From NCBI RefSeq assembly GCF_000015725.1, contig NC_008825.1:1736001-1800000 (forward strand): DNA of 64,000 nucleotides. The letters run 5' to 3'. Under the pieces are notes generated by a model. It saw only the letters and a list, made by a program, of their open reading frames with translations. It had not been told where the DNA came from and made no database searches. Source of the DNA: Methylibium petroleiphilum PM1. Its GTDB lineage: Bacteria > Pseudomonadota > Gammaproteobacteria > Burkholderiales > Burkholderiaceae_C. The position numbers and the translations under genes were made by a program. Shown piece by piece: positions 15,455 to 24,983 of this stretch. Positions within the stretch are counted from its first letter, which is position 1; every line of letters starts with the position of its first letter.

Positions 15455-16855
15455 ATGTCAGTCGTGCGACGCCTGGACGAAGCTGCGCAAGCCATCCCCT
15501 TGCGGGCGCGATCACTCACGGATCTCCAGCTCAAGGCCCTGAAGCCGCGGGACAAGGCCTACAAGGTCAGCGACCGGGACGGGCTGTACGCCTACGTGGC
15601 GCCGTCGGGGACCGTCAGCCTGCGGTACGACTACCGCATCGGCAGGCGCCGCGAGACCCTGACCCTCGGTCGCTACGACGCCACCGCTCCGGCGCGGGTG
15701 CCTCGGTCCCTGGACGTGCTCGAGTACGGCATGGGCCTGTCCCTGGCCGAGGCGCGACTGCTGCTGACCAAGGCGAAGCGCGCGCTCGAGCAAGGCGTGT
15801 CGCCTTCGCGCGCGAAGGCCGAGCAGAAGGCGGCGGAATCCGACGCCCTCACGTTCGGCAAGTGGGCCGAGCGCTACTTCGAGTTCAAGGGTGATCCCAA
15901 GAGCAAGGGCGAGCAGCTGGCCGACAGTACGCTCGCCATGCGTCGCTCAACCTACAAGCGCGCGCTGGAGAAGCCCCTGGGCAAACTGATGCTGGAGGAG
16001 ATCACACCCAACCGGCTGGCGGCCCTGTGCGACGACATCAAGGCGCAGCGTGGCCCGGCGGTGGCGGTGCACGCCCGCGAGATCGTCCTGATGGTCTACC
16101 GACACGTCCAGCGCAAGGGGATCGAAGTGCCGAACCCGGCCGAACGGGTGCAGGCGAGCGCCATCGCCCGCTTCGAGCCGCGCGATCGTGCGCTGTCTCC
16201 GAGCGAGCTGCGCCTGTTCCTCGCGGCGCTGGACCAGTGCGCGACGATGCCGACGCTGCGGCTGGCCGTGCGCTTTGTGCTGCTGACCGGCGTTCGCAAG
16301 GGCGAGTTCATCGGTGCGACGTGGGACGAGATCGTCTTCGACACCGAGACCTGGACGATTCCGTCGCGCCGGATGAAGGGTGGCAGGGCCCACGTGGTCT
16401 ATCTCAGCGACCAGGCGATGGACATCCTGACGACGCTGCGGTCGTGCTTCTCGGCAAGCCGCTACCTTCATCCCGGCCGGTATGACAGCGACCTGCCGAT
16501 CAGCGACGCGACCCTGAACCGGGTCATCGCGATGGCGATCCGTGGCATTCAGGCGACCGCTCCGGAGTTTCAGCCGTTCACCGTGCACGACCTGAGGCGG
16601 ACCTTCAGCACCTCGCTGAACCGGGCCAAGTTCGACGAGCGCTGGATCGAGATGGCGCTGGCGCACGTGCCCCGGAACCGCATCGCCGCGACGTACAACG
16701 TGGCCCGCTATGCGGCCGAGCGCCGGATCATGATGCAGGCCTGGGCCGACATGCTCGACCTTTGGGAGAAGGGCGAGTCGGCCAAGGAAGTGATCTTGAA
16801 GGCGAAGCAGGCAGCCTCCGAGGTGACCGACTTCGAGTTGGAAGACGATCTTTGA
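15455..16855 (+). CDS. int: P4-type tyrosine integrase
   Basis: This 466-aa site-specific recombinase starts at ATG 15455; an upstream in-frame GTG at 15431 lies inside the repeat array. The N-terminal DUF4102 arm-binding domain (LTDLQLKALKPRDKAYKVSD; GLYAYVAPSG) is followed by the SAM-like core-binding domain and the catalytic domain. Active-site residues are visible: Arg in LTGVRKGEF, His-x-x-Arg in HDLRRTFST, and the nucleophilic Tyr in NRIAATYNVARY. It presumably inserted the island into the 3' end of guaA. The protein has a normal length for the family and looks intact. Confidence 0.95.
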   Translation: MSVVRRLDEAAQAIPLRARSLTDLQLKALKPRDKAYKVSDRDGLYAYVAPSGTVSLRYDYRIGRRRETLTLGRYDATAPARVPRSLDVLEYGMGLSLAEARLLLTKAKRALEQGVSPSRAKAEQKAAESDALTFGKWAERYFEFKGDPKSKGEQLADSTLAMRRSTYKRALEKPLGKLMLEEITPNRLAALCDDIKAQRGPAVAVHAREIVLMVYRHVQRKGIEVPNPAERVQASAIARFEPRDRALSPSELRLFLAALDQCATMPTLRLAVRFVLLTGVRKGEFIGATWDEIVFDTETWTIPSRRMKGGRAHVVYLSDQAMDILTTLRSCFSASRYLHPGRYDSDLPISDATLNRVIAMAIRGIQATAPEFQPFTVHDLRRTFSTSLNRAKFDERWIEMALAHVPRNRIAATYNVARYAAERRIMMQAWADMLDLWEKGESAKEVILKAKQAASEVTDFELEDDL

Positions 16856-16974
16856 CCGATCTGGACTGGAGCGGCGGACCCGCTCGCACCACCCGGGGCA
16901 GGACAGCGAAAGCCCGTTCCTCCCGCTGGGCTCGAATCGAGCACGCCTGGGCAGCTTCGGCTATCGTGGCGGAC

Positions 16975-17397
16975 GTGAACTTCAGCAAGCGCCTTCGTGC
17001 CCGCCTCATCGGCATCCTGTCGATGGCCTTGCTGTTTTCCCAGATCGCTGTCACCGCCTACGCCTGTCCGGCCCTGGGCGAGCGCGCCGACACGGGCGCT
17101 GCCGACATCGCAGCCATGGCAGGAATGCCCTGCGCGGAGATGATGGCCGCCGGGGAGCCACTCGATCCCGAGCAGCCGACGCTGTGCATGCAGCACTGCC
17201 AGTTCGGGTCGACCTCGCACGTGGTCGATCACGTGCCGTCGGTGTTCGCTCCGGTGACTGCTTTCCCCGCGTTGTTCACCGTCTCCTTCGACGAACGGTT
17301 CCACCTCGCCCTTCGTTCCTGGGCCGAGGACGACCGCCTGCGGGACCGACCGCCGCCTCTCGCGCACAGCATCGCGCACTGCTGCTATCGCATTTGA
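16975..17397 (+). CDS. Small exported Cys/His protein with C-x3-C motif, first gene before cusCBA
   Basis: A 140-aa protein read from GTG 16975 (MNFSKRLRARL). An N-terminal membrane segment (ILSMALLFSQIAVTAYA) acts as signal or anchor. It then has AMAGMPCAEMM, a central LCMQHCQF with C-x3-C, and a HCCYRI C-terminus, all plausible copper ligands. No named family is recognised. It precedes cusC by 71 bases and probably opens the cus operon. Its layout matches the other small proteins at 26506, 35883 and 47512 in this window. The frame is open upstream, but no better start with a ribosome binding site is seen. Confidence 0.7.
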   Translation: MNFSKRLRARLIGILSMALLFSQIAVTAYACPALGERADTGAADIAAMAGMPCAEMMAAGEPLDPEQPTLCMQHCQFGSTSHVVDHVPSVFAPVTAFPALFTVSFDERFHLALRSWAEDDRLRDRPPPLAHSIAHCCYRI

Positions 17398-17398
17398 T

Positions 17399-17463
17399 CT
17401 CCTGAAGTTGCCCGCTTGAGGGTTCGCGGCGCTGCCGCGGCCACGCTTGCCGAACTTCAGGAG
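17399..17463 (+). promoter_or_regulatory. Long stem masking the cusC ribosome binding site
   Basis: CTCCTGAAGTT (17399-17409) and AACTTCAGGAG (17453-17463) are perfect 11-base complements, with an inner hairpin GCGGC/GCCGC (17426-17438). The 3' arm contains the cusC Shine-Dalgarno AGGAG, 5 bases before ATG 17469. If formed in mRNA the stem would block cusC translation. What would open it (ribosome arrival from the upstream gene, a protein or a metal) is unknown. Confidence 0.6.
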
Positions 17464-17468
17464 TTCCC

Positions 17469-18785
17469 ATGGATTCGCACATCCTCAGGAGGCCGCAAGG
17501 CCTTCGACTGGCGTTGTCGCCCGTGCCGGTGTTGGTGCTGTCGCTGGCACTCGGCAGCTGCCCCGCCTTCGCTCAGACCTCGCTCTCGCTCGAACGCGCG
17601 GTCGCCGACGCGGCCGCGCGTTCGCCGCTCGTGAGCGCCTCCGACTCGCAGGCTAGAGCCGCGCGCGAGATGGCCGTGGCAGCGGGCCAGTTGCCCGATC
17701 CCGTGCTCAAGCTCGGCCTCAACAACCTGCCGGTCGATGGGCCTGACCGCTACAGCGTCACCCGCGACTTCATGACGATGCGCTCGGTCGGGGTGATGCA
17801 GGAGCTGACCCGGGCCGACAAGCGCAAGGCCCGGGCGGGTCGCAGCCAGCGCGAGGTGGAACTTGCGCAGGTGGCACGCCAGGCCACCATTGCAGACGCG
17901 CAGCGGGACGCAGCGACGGCCTGGCTCCAACGCTCGTACCTGGAGTCGATGCGAGACCTGATGCAGGCGCAACTGACCCAGGCGGAACTCCAGGTCCAGG
18001 CTGCGGAGACGCTGTACCGCAGCGGCAAAGGCTCGCAGGCCGAGGTCTTCTCTGCCCGCGGATCGGTGGAGCAGCTTCGTGACGCGCTGGCGCAGGTCGA
18101 CCGTCAGGTCGCGGTCGCGACCCTTCAGCTGGGTCGGTGGGTGGGCGAGGGTGCCCAGCAGCCGCTGGAGCCGCGTCCCGTGCTCGCGCTGCCTGCCTGG
18201 ATCGAGGGCGCCCTGGCGGAGCATCTGGCCCAGCACCCGCAGATCGCCGCCGCGGCGCAACAGGAGGCCATCGCCGACAGCGATGCCGCCTTGGCGCGCG
18301 CCGAGCGGTCGTCCGACTGGAGCGTCGAGCTGATGTACAGCCAGCGCGGCCCGGCGTACTCCAACATGGTGTCGATCAATCTCTCGGTCCCGCTGCAGTG
18401 GGACCGGAAGAACCGGCAGGACCGGGAACTGGCCGCGAAGCTGGCCGGCATCGACGAGGCGCGTGCCCGCCGCGAGGAGCTTCAGCGTGCGCACGAAGCC
18501 GAGGTGCGCGCGATGCTGCAGGAGTGGCGCAGCCACGAGGACCGCCTGCGGCGCTACGACGCTTCGCTGCTGCCCCTGGCCAGCCAGCGCAGCGAAGCCG
18601 CCATCGCGTCCTACCGCGCCGGGTCCGGTCCGCTGACCGCCGTGCTCGATGCCCGCCGCAACGAGGTCGATGTGCGCCTGGAGCGCCTGCGCATCGAGAT
18701 GGACCGTGCCCGCATCTGGGCTCAGCTGAACTACCTGCTGCCGTCGCACGACAGCGCCCAAGACAAGCCGGAGGCGGCCCGATGA
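17469..18785 (+). CDS. cusC: CusC-type outer membrane efflux protein (TolC family)
   Basis: This 438-aa protein has a signal sequence ending near SCPAFAQ (residues about 28-36), in which LGSC could also be a weak lipobox. The mature part is alpha-helical with the TolC/OEP duplication (LSLERAVADAAARSPLVSASD; QLPDPVLKLGLNNLP; later SVELMYSQRGPAYSNMVSINLSVP in parts). It should form the outer membrane channel for CusB and CusA, which follow with 4-base overlaps. The start ATG 17469 has AGGAG, masked by the stem described above. CzcC-like alternatives are possible, but the downstream CusA/CusB genes point to Cu/Ag. Confidence 0.88.
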   Translation: MDSHILRRPQGLRLALSPVPVLVLSLALGSCPAFAQTSLSLERAVADAAARSPLVSASDSQARAAREMAVAAGQLPDPVLKLGLNNLPVDGPDRYSVTRDFMTMRSVGVMQELTRADKRKARAGRSQREVELAQVARQATIADAQRDAATAWLQRSYLESMRDLMQAQLTQAELQVQAAETLYRSGKGSQAEVFSARGSVEQLRDALAQVDRQVAVATLQLGRWVGEGAQQPLEPRPVLALPAWIEGALAEHLAQHPQIAAAAQQEAIADSDAALARAERSSDWSVELMYSQRGPAYSNMVSINLSVPLQWDRKNRQDRELAAKLAGIDEARARREELQRAHEAEVRAMLQEWRSHEDRLRRYDASLLPLASQRSEAAIASYRAGSGPLTAVLDARRNEVDVRLERLRIEMDRARIWAQLNYLLPSHDSAQDKPEAAR

Positions 18786-20410
18786 ACACTCGACAGATCC
18801 TGTGGACGGTCGGCGCCGTTTCTGCGCTGGCCCTGGGCGGCTATGCGCTCTACCAGCTCGGCATGCAGCGCGGCATGGGGCACTCGGCAACAGGGCCGGC
18901 CGACCCGGCGAGCCCGTCCCCAGCCGAAGACCCGACGAGCAGCATCGCCGCTGGCGAAGCCGCGACACGGCGCCACATCAAGGCCGGCATCAAGGCGGGC
19001 GATGTCGATCCCGCCACCGGCAAGCCGGTCCTTTACTACCACGACCCGATGGTGCCGGGCAAACGCTTCGACGCGCCGGCCAAGTCGCCCTTCATGGACA
19101 TGATGCTGGTGCCGGTTTACGGCGGTGCCGGTGGCGAAGACCAGGGCACGGTCACCGTGAGTCCGCGCATCCAGCAGAACCTGGGTGTGCGCACGGCCGA
19201 GGTCGTGGAGGGCACGTTGCAGCCCATGGTCAGCGCCGTCGGCAGCATCGCCTGGAACGAGCGCGACCAGTCGGTGGTGCAGGCAAGGGCGACGGGCTAC
19301 ATCGAGAAGCTGCATGTGCGGGCAACGCTCGACCGCGTGCGCGCAGGCCAGCCCTTCGCCGACATCTACGTGCCCGAGTGGGTCGCAGCCCAGGAGGAGT
19401 ACCTCGCTGTCAAGCGTTTCGCGAAGGATGATGCGGGGCTGGCAGCAGCAGCACGCCAGCGCCTGCTGCTGGCCGGCATGAGCGAGGCGCAGGTCGTGCG
19501 CGTCGATGCGGCGAGCACCGTGCAGCCGCGCATCACGCTGGTAGCACCGTCGAGCGGCGTGGTCGCCGAACTGGTCGCCCGCGAGGGCATGACGGTGAGT
19601 CCGGGGATGATGCTGGCGCGCATCAACGGCCTGGCCGCTGTCTGGGCGAATGCCGAGCTGCCCGAGAGCCAGGCCGCGCTCGTGCGGCCCGGCAGCCAGG
19701 TCGAAGCGCGCAGCCCCGGCGTCCCGGGGGCGGTGTTCCGCGGCACCGTCCAGGCGCTGCTGCCCGAGGTGAACGCGACCACGCGCACCCTGAAGGCGCG
19801 CGTGCAGTTCGCCAACCCCGAGGACCGGCTGGTGCCGGGCCTCTTCGTCACGATGCAGTTCATGGACATGCGTGCCCAGAAGGCCATGCTGGTGCCGACC
19901 GAGGCCGTGATCCAGACCGGCCGGCGCGCGGTGGTGATGGTGGCTGAGGAGGGCGGGCGGTTTGCGCCGGTCGATGTGGAGACCGGTCTGGAAATCAGTG
20001 GCCAGACCGAAATCAAACGCGGTCTGAAGGCAGGCCAGCGTGTCGTCGTCTCGTCGCAGTTCCTGATCGACTCCGAAGCCAGCCTGAAGGGTGTCGAGGC
20101 GCGGCTGAACAACCAGCCGGCGCCGACGGCAGCCAACACCGCCCAGCGCCACAGCGCGCAGGGGCTGATTGAGTCGCTGGACCGGGAGAGCGTCACGCTC
20201 AGCCACGGCCCCATCCCGAGCGTCGGCATGGGCGCGATGACGATGGAGTTCAAGCTGCCGCCGCCCAATCGGCTGCCCCGTGGCCTGGCGGTGGGTGACC
20301 GCGTCGATTTCGAGTTTTACGTCGACCCGACCGATGGCCCGACGGTACTCACGCTGACGTTGCTGCCGCCGGCAGCTCCCGCTGCCGCCGCGCCGGGAGC
20401 TTCGCGATGA
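18782..20410 (+). CDS. cusB: CusB-type membrane fusion protein with heavy-metal-binding domain and C-terminal CusF-like domain
   Basis: This 542-aa periplasmic adaptor starts at ATG 18782, overlapping cusC by ATGA. After a signal anchor (residues 8-26), residues about 80-114 form a heavy-metal-binding domain ([13 protein letters not shown], then [10 protein letters not shown]). The hairpin/barrel MFP domains follow ([40 protein letters not shown]). Residues about 455-535 look like a CusF domain ([31 protein letters not shown]), so the metallochaperone is fused to the adaptor. The longer open frame upstream lies inside cusC in another phase and is not coding. Confidence 0.92.
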   Translation: MNTRQILWTVGAVSALALGGYALYQLGMQRGMGHSATGPADPASPSPAEDPTSSIAAGEAATRRHIKAGIKAGDVDPATGKPVLYYHDPMVPGKRFDAPAKSPFMDMMLVPVYGGAGGEDQGTVTVSPRIQQNLGVRTAEVVEGTLQPMVSAVGSIAWNERDQSVVQARATGYIEKLHVRATLDRVRAGQPFADIYVPEWVAAQEEYLAVKRFAKDDAGLAAAARQRLLLAGMSEAQVVRVDAASTVQPRITLVAPSSGVVAELVAREGMTVSPGMMLARINGLAAVWANAELPESQAALVRPGSQVEARSPGVPGAVFRGTVQALLPEVNATTRTLKARVQFANPEDRLVPGLFVTMQFMDMRAQKAMLVPTEAVIQTGRRAVVMVAEEGGRFAPVDVETGLEISGQTEIKRGLKAGQRVVVSSQFLIDSEASLKGVEARLNNQPAPTAANTAQRHSAQGLIESLDRESVTLSHGPIPSVGMGAMTMEFKLPPPNRLPRGLAVGDRVDFEFYVDPTDGPTVLTLTLLPPAAPAAAAPGASR

Positions 20411-23400
20411 TCGCCGAGCTGATCCGCTGGTCCATCGTCAACCGCTTCCTCGTGCTGCTGGCGACGGTGATCGTCACAGCCTGGGGCCTGTGGGCCGTGC
20501 AGCGCACGCCGCTGGACGCGCTGCCCGACCTGTCGGACGTGCAGGTCATCATCCGCACGCCGTACCCAGGGCAGGCCCCTCGCATCGTCGAGAACCAGGT
20601 CACCTACCCGTTGACGACGACGATGCTGTCGGTGCCCGGCGCCAAGGTCGTGCGCGGCTACTCGTTTTTCGGCGACAGCTTCGTCTATGTGCTGTTCGAC
20701 GACGGCACCGACCCGTACTGGGCGCGCTCGCGGGTGCTGGAGTACTTGAACCAGGTGCAGTCACGCTTGCCCGCCGCTGCGAAGCCCGCGCTCGGGCCGG
20801 ATGCGACCGGCGTGGGCTGGATCTACCAGTACGCGCTGGTGGACCGCAGCGGCACGATGGACGCGGGGCAACTACGCGCGCTGCAGGACTGGTTCCTGAA
20901 GTACGAGCTGAAGACGGTGCCGAACGTGGCCGAGGTGGCGTCGGTCGGTGGCATGGTGCGCCAGTACCAGGTGCTGCTCGATCCGGACAAGCTGGCGGCC
21001 TACAACGTGCCGCATGGCGCCGTGATCGACGCGATCCGCAACGCCAACCAGGAGGCCGGCGGCTCGGTGCTCGAGCTGGGCGAAGCGGAGTACGTGGTGC
21101 GCGCCTCGGGCCTGCTGGCGACGTTGGACGACTTCCGCAAGATCCCCTTGAGCGCCACCGATGCCGGCGTCAGCGTGCGACTGGGCGACGTGGCGCGCAT
21201 CCAGGTGGGGCCCGAGATGCGCCGCGGCATCGGCGAGCTCGACGGGGAGGGCGAGGCCACCGGTGGCGTGATCGTGATGCGCTCGGGCAAGAACGCGCTG
21301 GAGACGATTGCAGCCGTCAAGACCAAGATCGCATCGCTGCAGGCCAGCCTGCCGAAGGGCGTGGAGATCGTGCCGACCTACGACCGCTCCAGCCTGATCG
21401 AACGGGCCGTCGAGAACCTCAGCCACAAGCTGATCGAGGAGTTCATCGTCGTCGCGCTGGTGTGCGTGGTATTCCTGTTCCACCTGCGCTCGGCGTTTGT
21501 CGCCATCGTCACGCTGCCGCTCGGCATCCTGGCGAGTTTCATCGTCATGCACTACCAGGGGGTGAACGCCAACGTGATGTCGCTCGGTGGCATCGCCATC
21601 GCCATCGGCGCGATGGTCGATGCGGCGGTGGTGATGATCGAGAACGCGCACAAGCACATCGAGGCCTGGCGTCACGAGCACCCGGGCGAGGATTTGAAGG
21701 GTGAGGCGCAATGGCGCGTCGTCGGCGACGCCGCGGTCGAGGTCGGCCCGGCGCTGTTCTTCTCGCTGTTGATCATCACGCTGAGCTTCATCCCGGTGTT
21801 CACGCTGGAGGCGCAGGAAGGGCGGTTGTTCTCACCGCTGGCCTACACCAAGACCTATGCGATGGCGGCATCGGCCGGGCTCGCGGTGACGCTGGTGCCG
21901 GTGCTGATGGGTTACCTGATCCGCGGCCGCATCCCCGACGAGCGGCGCAACCCGCTGAACCGCGCGCTAATCGCCATCTACCGGCCGCTGCTCGACGGTG
22001 TGCTGGCGTGGCCGAAGGCGACGATCGCGGTGGCGCTGCTGCTGCTCGCCAGCACCGCCTGGCCGATCCTGAAGATCGGCGGCGAGTTCATGCCGCCGCT
22101 GGACGAGGGTGACCTGCTCTACATGCCGACCGCGCTGCCGGGGCTGTCGGCCGGCAAGGCCGCCGAGCTGCTGCAGCAGACCGATCGGCTGATCAAGACG
22201 CTGCCGGAAGTGCAATCGGTCTACGGCAAGGCCGGCCGCGCCGAGACCGCCACCGACCCGGCGCCGATGGAGATGTTCGAGACCACGATCCAGTTCAAGC
22301 CGAAGGACCAGTGGCGTGATGGCATGACGAGCGACCGGCTGGTCGAGGAGCTGGACCGCATCGTCAAGGTGCCGGGGCTGTCAAACATCTGGGTGCCGCC
22401 GATCCGCAACCGCATCGACATGCTGGCCACCGGCATCAAGAGCCCGGTCGGAGTGAAGGTGGCCGGCACCGACCTGGCCGAGATCGACCGCATCGCCAGT
22501 GAGGTCGAGAAGGCGGTGAGGGGCGTGCCCGGCGTCAGCAGCGCGCTGGCGGAAAGGCTGACGGGTGGGCGCTACGTCGACGTCAACATCAACCGCGACA
22601 CGGCGGCGCGCTACGGCATGAACATCGCCGACGTGCAATCGGTCATCAGCACCGCGGTCGGCGGCGACAACGTCGGCGAGACGGTCGAGGGCCTGCAGCG
22701 CTTCCCGATCAACGTGCGCTACCCACGGGAAGTGCGCGATTCATTGGAGAAGCTGCGCAAGCTGCCGTTCGTCACCCCGCGTGGTGCGCGCATCGTGTTG
22801 TCCGACGTGGCCGAGCTTCGCATCAGCGACGGCCCGCCGATGCTGCGCAGCGAGAACGCACGCCTGGCCGGCTTCGTCTACGTCGACATCCGTGGGCGCG
22901 ACCTGAAGTCCGCAGTGATCGACATGCAGAAGGTGGTGGCCGAGCAGGTGAAGCTGACACCGGGCTACTCGGTCTCGTGGTCGGGTCAGTTCGAGTTCCT
23001 GGAACGCGCGACGGCCAAGCTCAAGGTCGTCGTGCCCTTCACACTGGGCATCATCGTCGTGCTGCTCTACCTGACCTTCCGCCGCTTCGACGAGGCGCTG
23101 CTGATCCTGGCCACGCTGCCGTTTGCGCTGATCGGGGGCTTCTGGCTGCTCTACCTGCTGGGCTACAACCTGAGCGTGGCGGGCGCCATAGGCTTCATCG
23201 CGCTGGCCGGCGTGGCGGCCGAGTTCGGCGTCATCATGCTGCTCTACCTGAAGCAGGCCTGGGAGGCGCGGTTGGCGCGCGGGCTGAGCAGCGATGCCGA
23301 TCTCATGGATGCGATCCGCGAAGGCGCCGTGCTGCGCGTGCGACCGAAGGCGATGACGGTGGCCGTCATCATTGCCGGCCTGGTGCCCATCATGTTCGGC

Positions 23401-23598
23401 GGCGGCACAGGCTCCGAGGTGATGCAGCGCATTGCCGCGCCGATGGTCGGCGGTATGGTGACTGCGCCACTGCTGTCGATGTTCGTTGTGCCGGCGATCT
23501 ACCGGCTGGTTCGCAGACGCAGGCGCGCCAGTGCTGGCGAAGCCGCCGCCGTTCCCGGCAAATCTTCAATCCCGACTCCGGCGCCGTCAGCAGCATGA
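20407..23598 (+). CDS. cusA: CusA-type heavy-metal RND efflux pump
   Basis: This 1063-aa inner membrane proton antiporter exports Cu(I)/Ag(I) through the CusB-CusC channel. The N-terminus [20 protein letters not shown] is TM1, and porter domains follow. The TM4 proton-relay Asp is in [19 protein letters not shown]. Methionine-rich stretches ([28 protein letters not shown]) are typical of CusA. Length fits the HME-RND family (about 1040-1070). It overlaps cusB by 4 bases. The C-terminal tail after YRLVRRRR is Ser/Pro/Ala-rich. Confidence 0.95.
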   Translation: MIAELIRWSIVNRFLVLLATVIVTAWGLWAVQRTPLDALPDLSDVQVIIRTPYPGQAPRIVENQVTYPLTTTMLSVPGAKVVRGYSFFGDSFVYVLFDDGTDPYWARSRVLEYLNQVQSRLPAAAKPALGPDATGVGWIYQYALVDRSGTMDAGQLRALQDWFLKYELKTVPNVAEVASVGGMVRQYQVLLDPDKLAAYNVPHGAVIDAIRNANQEAGGSVLELGEAEYVVRASGLLATLDDFRKIPLSATDAGVSVRLGDVARIQVGPEMRRGIGELDGEGEATGGVIVMRSGKNALETIAAVKTKIASLQASLPKGVEIVPTYDRSSLIERAVENLSHKLIEEFIVVALVCVVFLFHLRSAFVAIVTLPLGILASFIVMHYQGVNANVMSLGGIAIAIGAMVDAAVVMIENAHKHIEAWRHEHPGEDLKGEAQWRVVGDAAVEVGPALFFSLLIITLSFIPVFTLEAQEGRLFSPLAYTKTYAMAASAGLAVTLVPVLMGYLIRGRIPDERRNPLNRALIAIYRPLLDGVLAWPKATIAVALLLLASTAWPILKIGGEFMPPLDEGDLLYMPTALPGLSAGKAAELLQQTDRLIKTLPEVQSVYGKAGRAETATDPAPMEMFETTIQFKPKDQWRDGMTSDRLVEELDRIVKVPGLSNIWVPPIRNRIDMLATGIKSPVGVKVAGTDLAEIDRIASEVEKAVRGVPGVSSALAERLTGGRYVDVNINRDTAARYGMNIADVQSVISTAVGGDNVGETVEGLQRFPINVRYPREVRDSLEKLRKLPFVTPRGARIVLSDVAELRISDGPPMLRSENARLAGFVYVDIRGRDLKSAVIDMQKVVAEQVKLTPGYSVSWSGQFEFLERATAKLKVVVPFTLGIIVVLLYLTFRRFDEALLILATLPFALIGGFWLLYLLGYNLSVAGAIGFIALAGVAAEFGVIMLLYLKQAWEARLARGLSSDADLMDAIREGAVLRVRPKAMTVAVIIAGLVPIMFGGGTGSEVMQRIAAPMVGGMVTAPLLSMFVVPAIYRLVRRRRRASAGEAAAVPGKSSIPTPAPSAA

Positions 23599-23699
23599 GT
23601 ACGATTGGCCGAAGGTGGCCGAAGCACACTTCGACTACGGCCCCGTCTTCGCGACTTCGTTGGCTGCAAGCGCGACCTCGTGTGTGGCCGGCTGCGCAT

Positions 23700-24140
23700 T
23701 CAGCGCCGGCCAATCATGCGGAACTGCAGCTTCTCCTCAAGCGTCAGATTGAGAACCTCGTTGCGAACCTCCTCGCGCGTCCTGCCCGGGCCAGAGTTCT
23801 TGACCGGGACGGGGAGACCTCGCTCCAGATACCAGAGCGACCCGTCCTTGCGTGCAGCGTCAAGTTCCTGAATCACTTCGGCGCGCGACTTTCCGGGACC
23901 GGGGTTCTTGACCGGGACCGGAAGACCGTGATTCAGATACCAGAGCGACCCGTCCTTGCGCGCCGCCTCAAGTTCCTGGATCACTTCGGCGCGGGTTCTG
24001 GTGCTCTTGCTGTACTCGGGGTGAAAAGTGGCATCACCGTCGCCGACCGGGGCGTGCCACGGCGCCGTTGCCGACGCCATTCCGGGTGCTGCGAGTGCCG
24101 CGGCAACGGCTACCAGGGCCAAACTCTTGATGATGCTCAT
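23700..24140 (-). CDS. DUF4148 exported protein with tandem 36-residue repeats
   Basis: This 146-aa protein starts at ATG 24140 (MSIIKSLALVAVAAALAAPG), preceded by GAAGGAAAC. After a signal peptide ending near GMASA it carries two almost identical repeats, TRAEVIQELEAARKDGSLWY and SRAEVIQELDAARKDGSLWY, each followed by L(N/E)(H/R)GLPVPVKN(P/S)GPG. A third, diverged half-repeat starts TREEVRNEV. DUF4148 proteins are small periplasmic proteins common in Burkholderiales with no known function. It is convergent with cusA and divergent from cusR. A CusR box lies in the shared promoter region, suggesting metal control. Confidence 0.82.
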   Translation of the reverse strand: MSIIKSLALVAVAAALAAPGMASATAPWHAPVGDGDATFHPEYSKSTRTRAEVIQELEAARKDGSLWYLNHGLPVPVKNPGPGKSRAEVIQELDAARKDGSLWYLERGLPVPVKNSGPGRTREEVRNEVLNLTLEEKLQFRMIGRR

Positions 24141-24247
24141 GATGTGTTTCCTTCCGTCTGATTGCACCCGGCTGTAGGGCCCGAGCTGTGCCGATGGGCA
24201 CAACGCAACCTTAGGAAACACCCACCGACCAGAGGCCGACTTGCAGA

Positions 24248-24261
24248 TGACAAATTCGTCA
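24248..24261. promoter_or_regulatory. CusR-type box between the DUF4148 gene and cusR
   Basis: TGACAAATTCGTCA is an inverted repeat close to the known CusR/CopR box (TGACAANNTTGTCA). It stands 36 bases before cusR and 108 bases from the divergent DUF4148 start. A better copy occurs at 26372-26393. Confidence 0.6.
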
Positions 24262-24296
24262 CCTTGGCAGCTCGGCATGGCGCACAAAATGCAACC

Positions 24297-24983
24297 ATGA
24301 AACTGCTTGTAGTCGAGGACGAGGTCAAGCTCGCCGAATACTTACGCAAAGGCCTCACCGAGTCGGGGTACGTGGTCGACGTGGCCCATGACGGCATCGA
24401 CGGCCTGCACCTTGCCATGGAAGGCAACTACGACCTGCTGGTGCTCGACAGCATGCTGCCCGGCATCGACGGCCTGGCGCTGCTCGCAGCCTTGCGCAGG
24501 TCCAAACATACCCCGGTGCTGATGCTGACGGCACGGGTCCACGTCGATGACCGCGTGCGGGGCCTGCAAGGGGGCGCGGACGACTACCTGACCAAACCCT
24601 TTGCCTTCACTGAACTTACCGCGCGCATCCAGGTGTTGCTTCGACGCGCGGCTCCAAGTCAATCAGCGTCTGAGCCAACGCTGCTCCGCATCGCCGACCT
24701 TGAAGTGGACCTGCTGCGTCGCAAGGCGGTGCGAGCGGGCCAGCGCCTGGACCTGACAGCCAAGGAGTTCAGCCTTCTGGCGCTGCTGATGCGACGGCAA
24801 GGCGAAGTGCTGTCACGCACCGAACTGGCCGCACAGGTGTGGGACATGAACTACGACAGCGAGACGAACGTCGTCGAGGTGGCGATCCGCCGCCTGCGCA
24901 ACAAGTTCGATGCACCCTTCGAACAGGTTCTCCTGCACACGGTCCGGGGCATGGGCTACGTGCTCGAGGAGCGCCAACCTTGA
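24297..24983 (+). CDS. cusR: CusR-type response regulator
   Basis: This 228-aa OmpR/PhoB-family regulator starts at ATG 24297 ([16 protein letters not shown]). The receiver domain has the acidic pocket VVEDE, the phospho-acceptor in LVLDSMLPG (about Asp 51), and the conserved Lys in YLTKPF. The C-terminal winged helix ([38 protein letters not shown]) binds DNA. The overlap with cusS and the neighbouring cusCBA indicate a copper/silver two-component system. It probably binds the boxes at 24248 and 26372. Confidence 0.93.
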   Translation: MKLLVVEDEVKLAEYLRKGLTESGYVVDVAHDGIDGLHLAMEGNYDLLVLDSMLPGIDGLALLAALRRSKHTPVLMLTARVHVDDRVRGLQGGADDYLTKPFAFTELTARIQVLLRRAAPSQSASEPTLLRIADLEVDLLRRKAVRAGQRLDLTAKEFSLLALLMRRQGEVLSRTELAAQVWDMNYDSETNVVEVAIRRLRNKFDAPFEQVLLHTVRGMGYVLEERQP

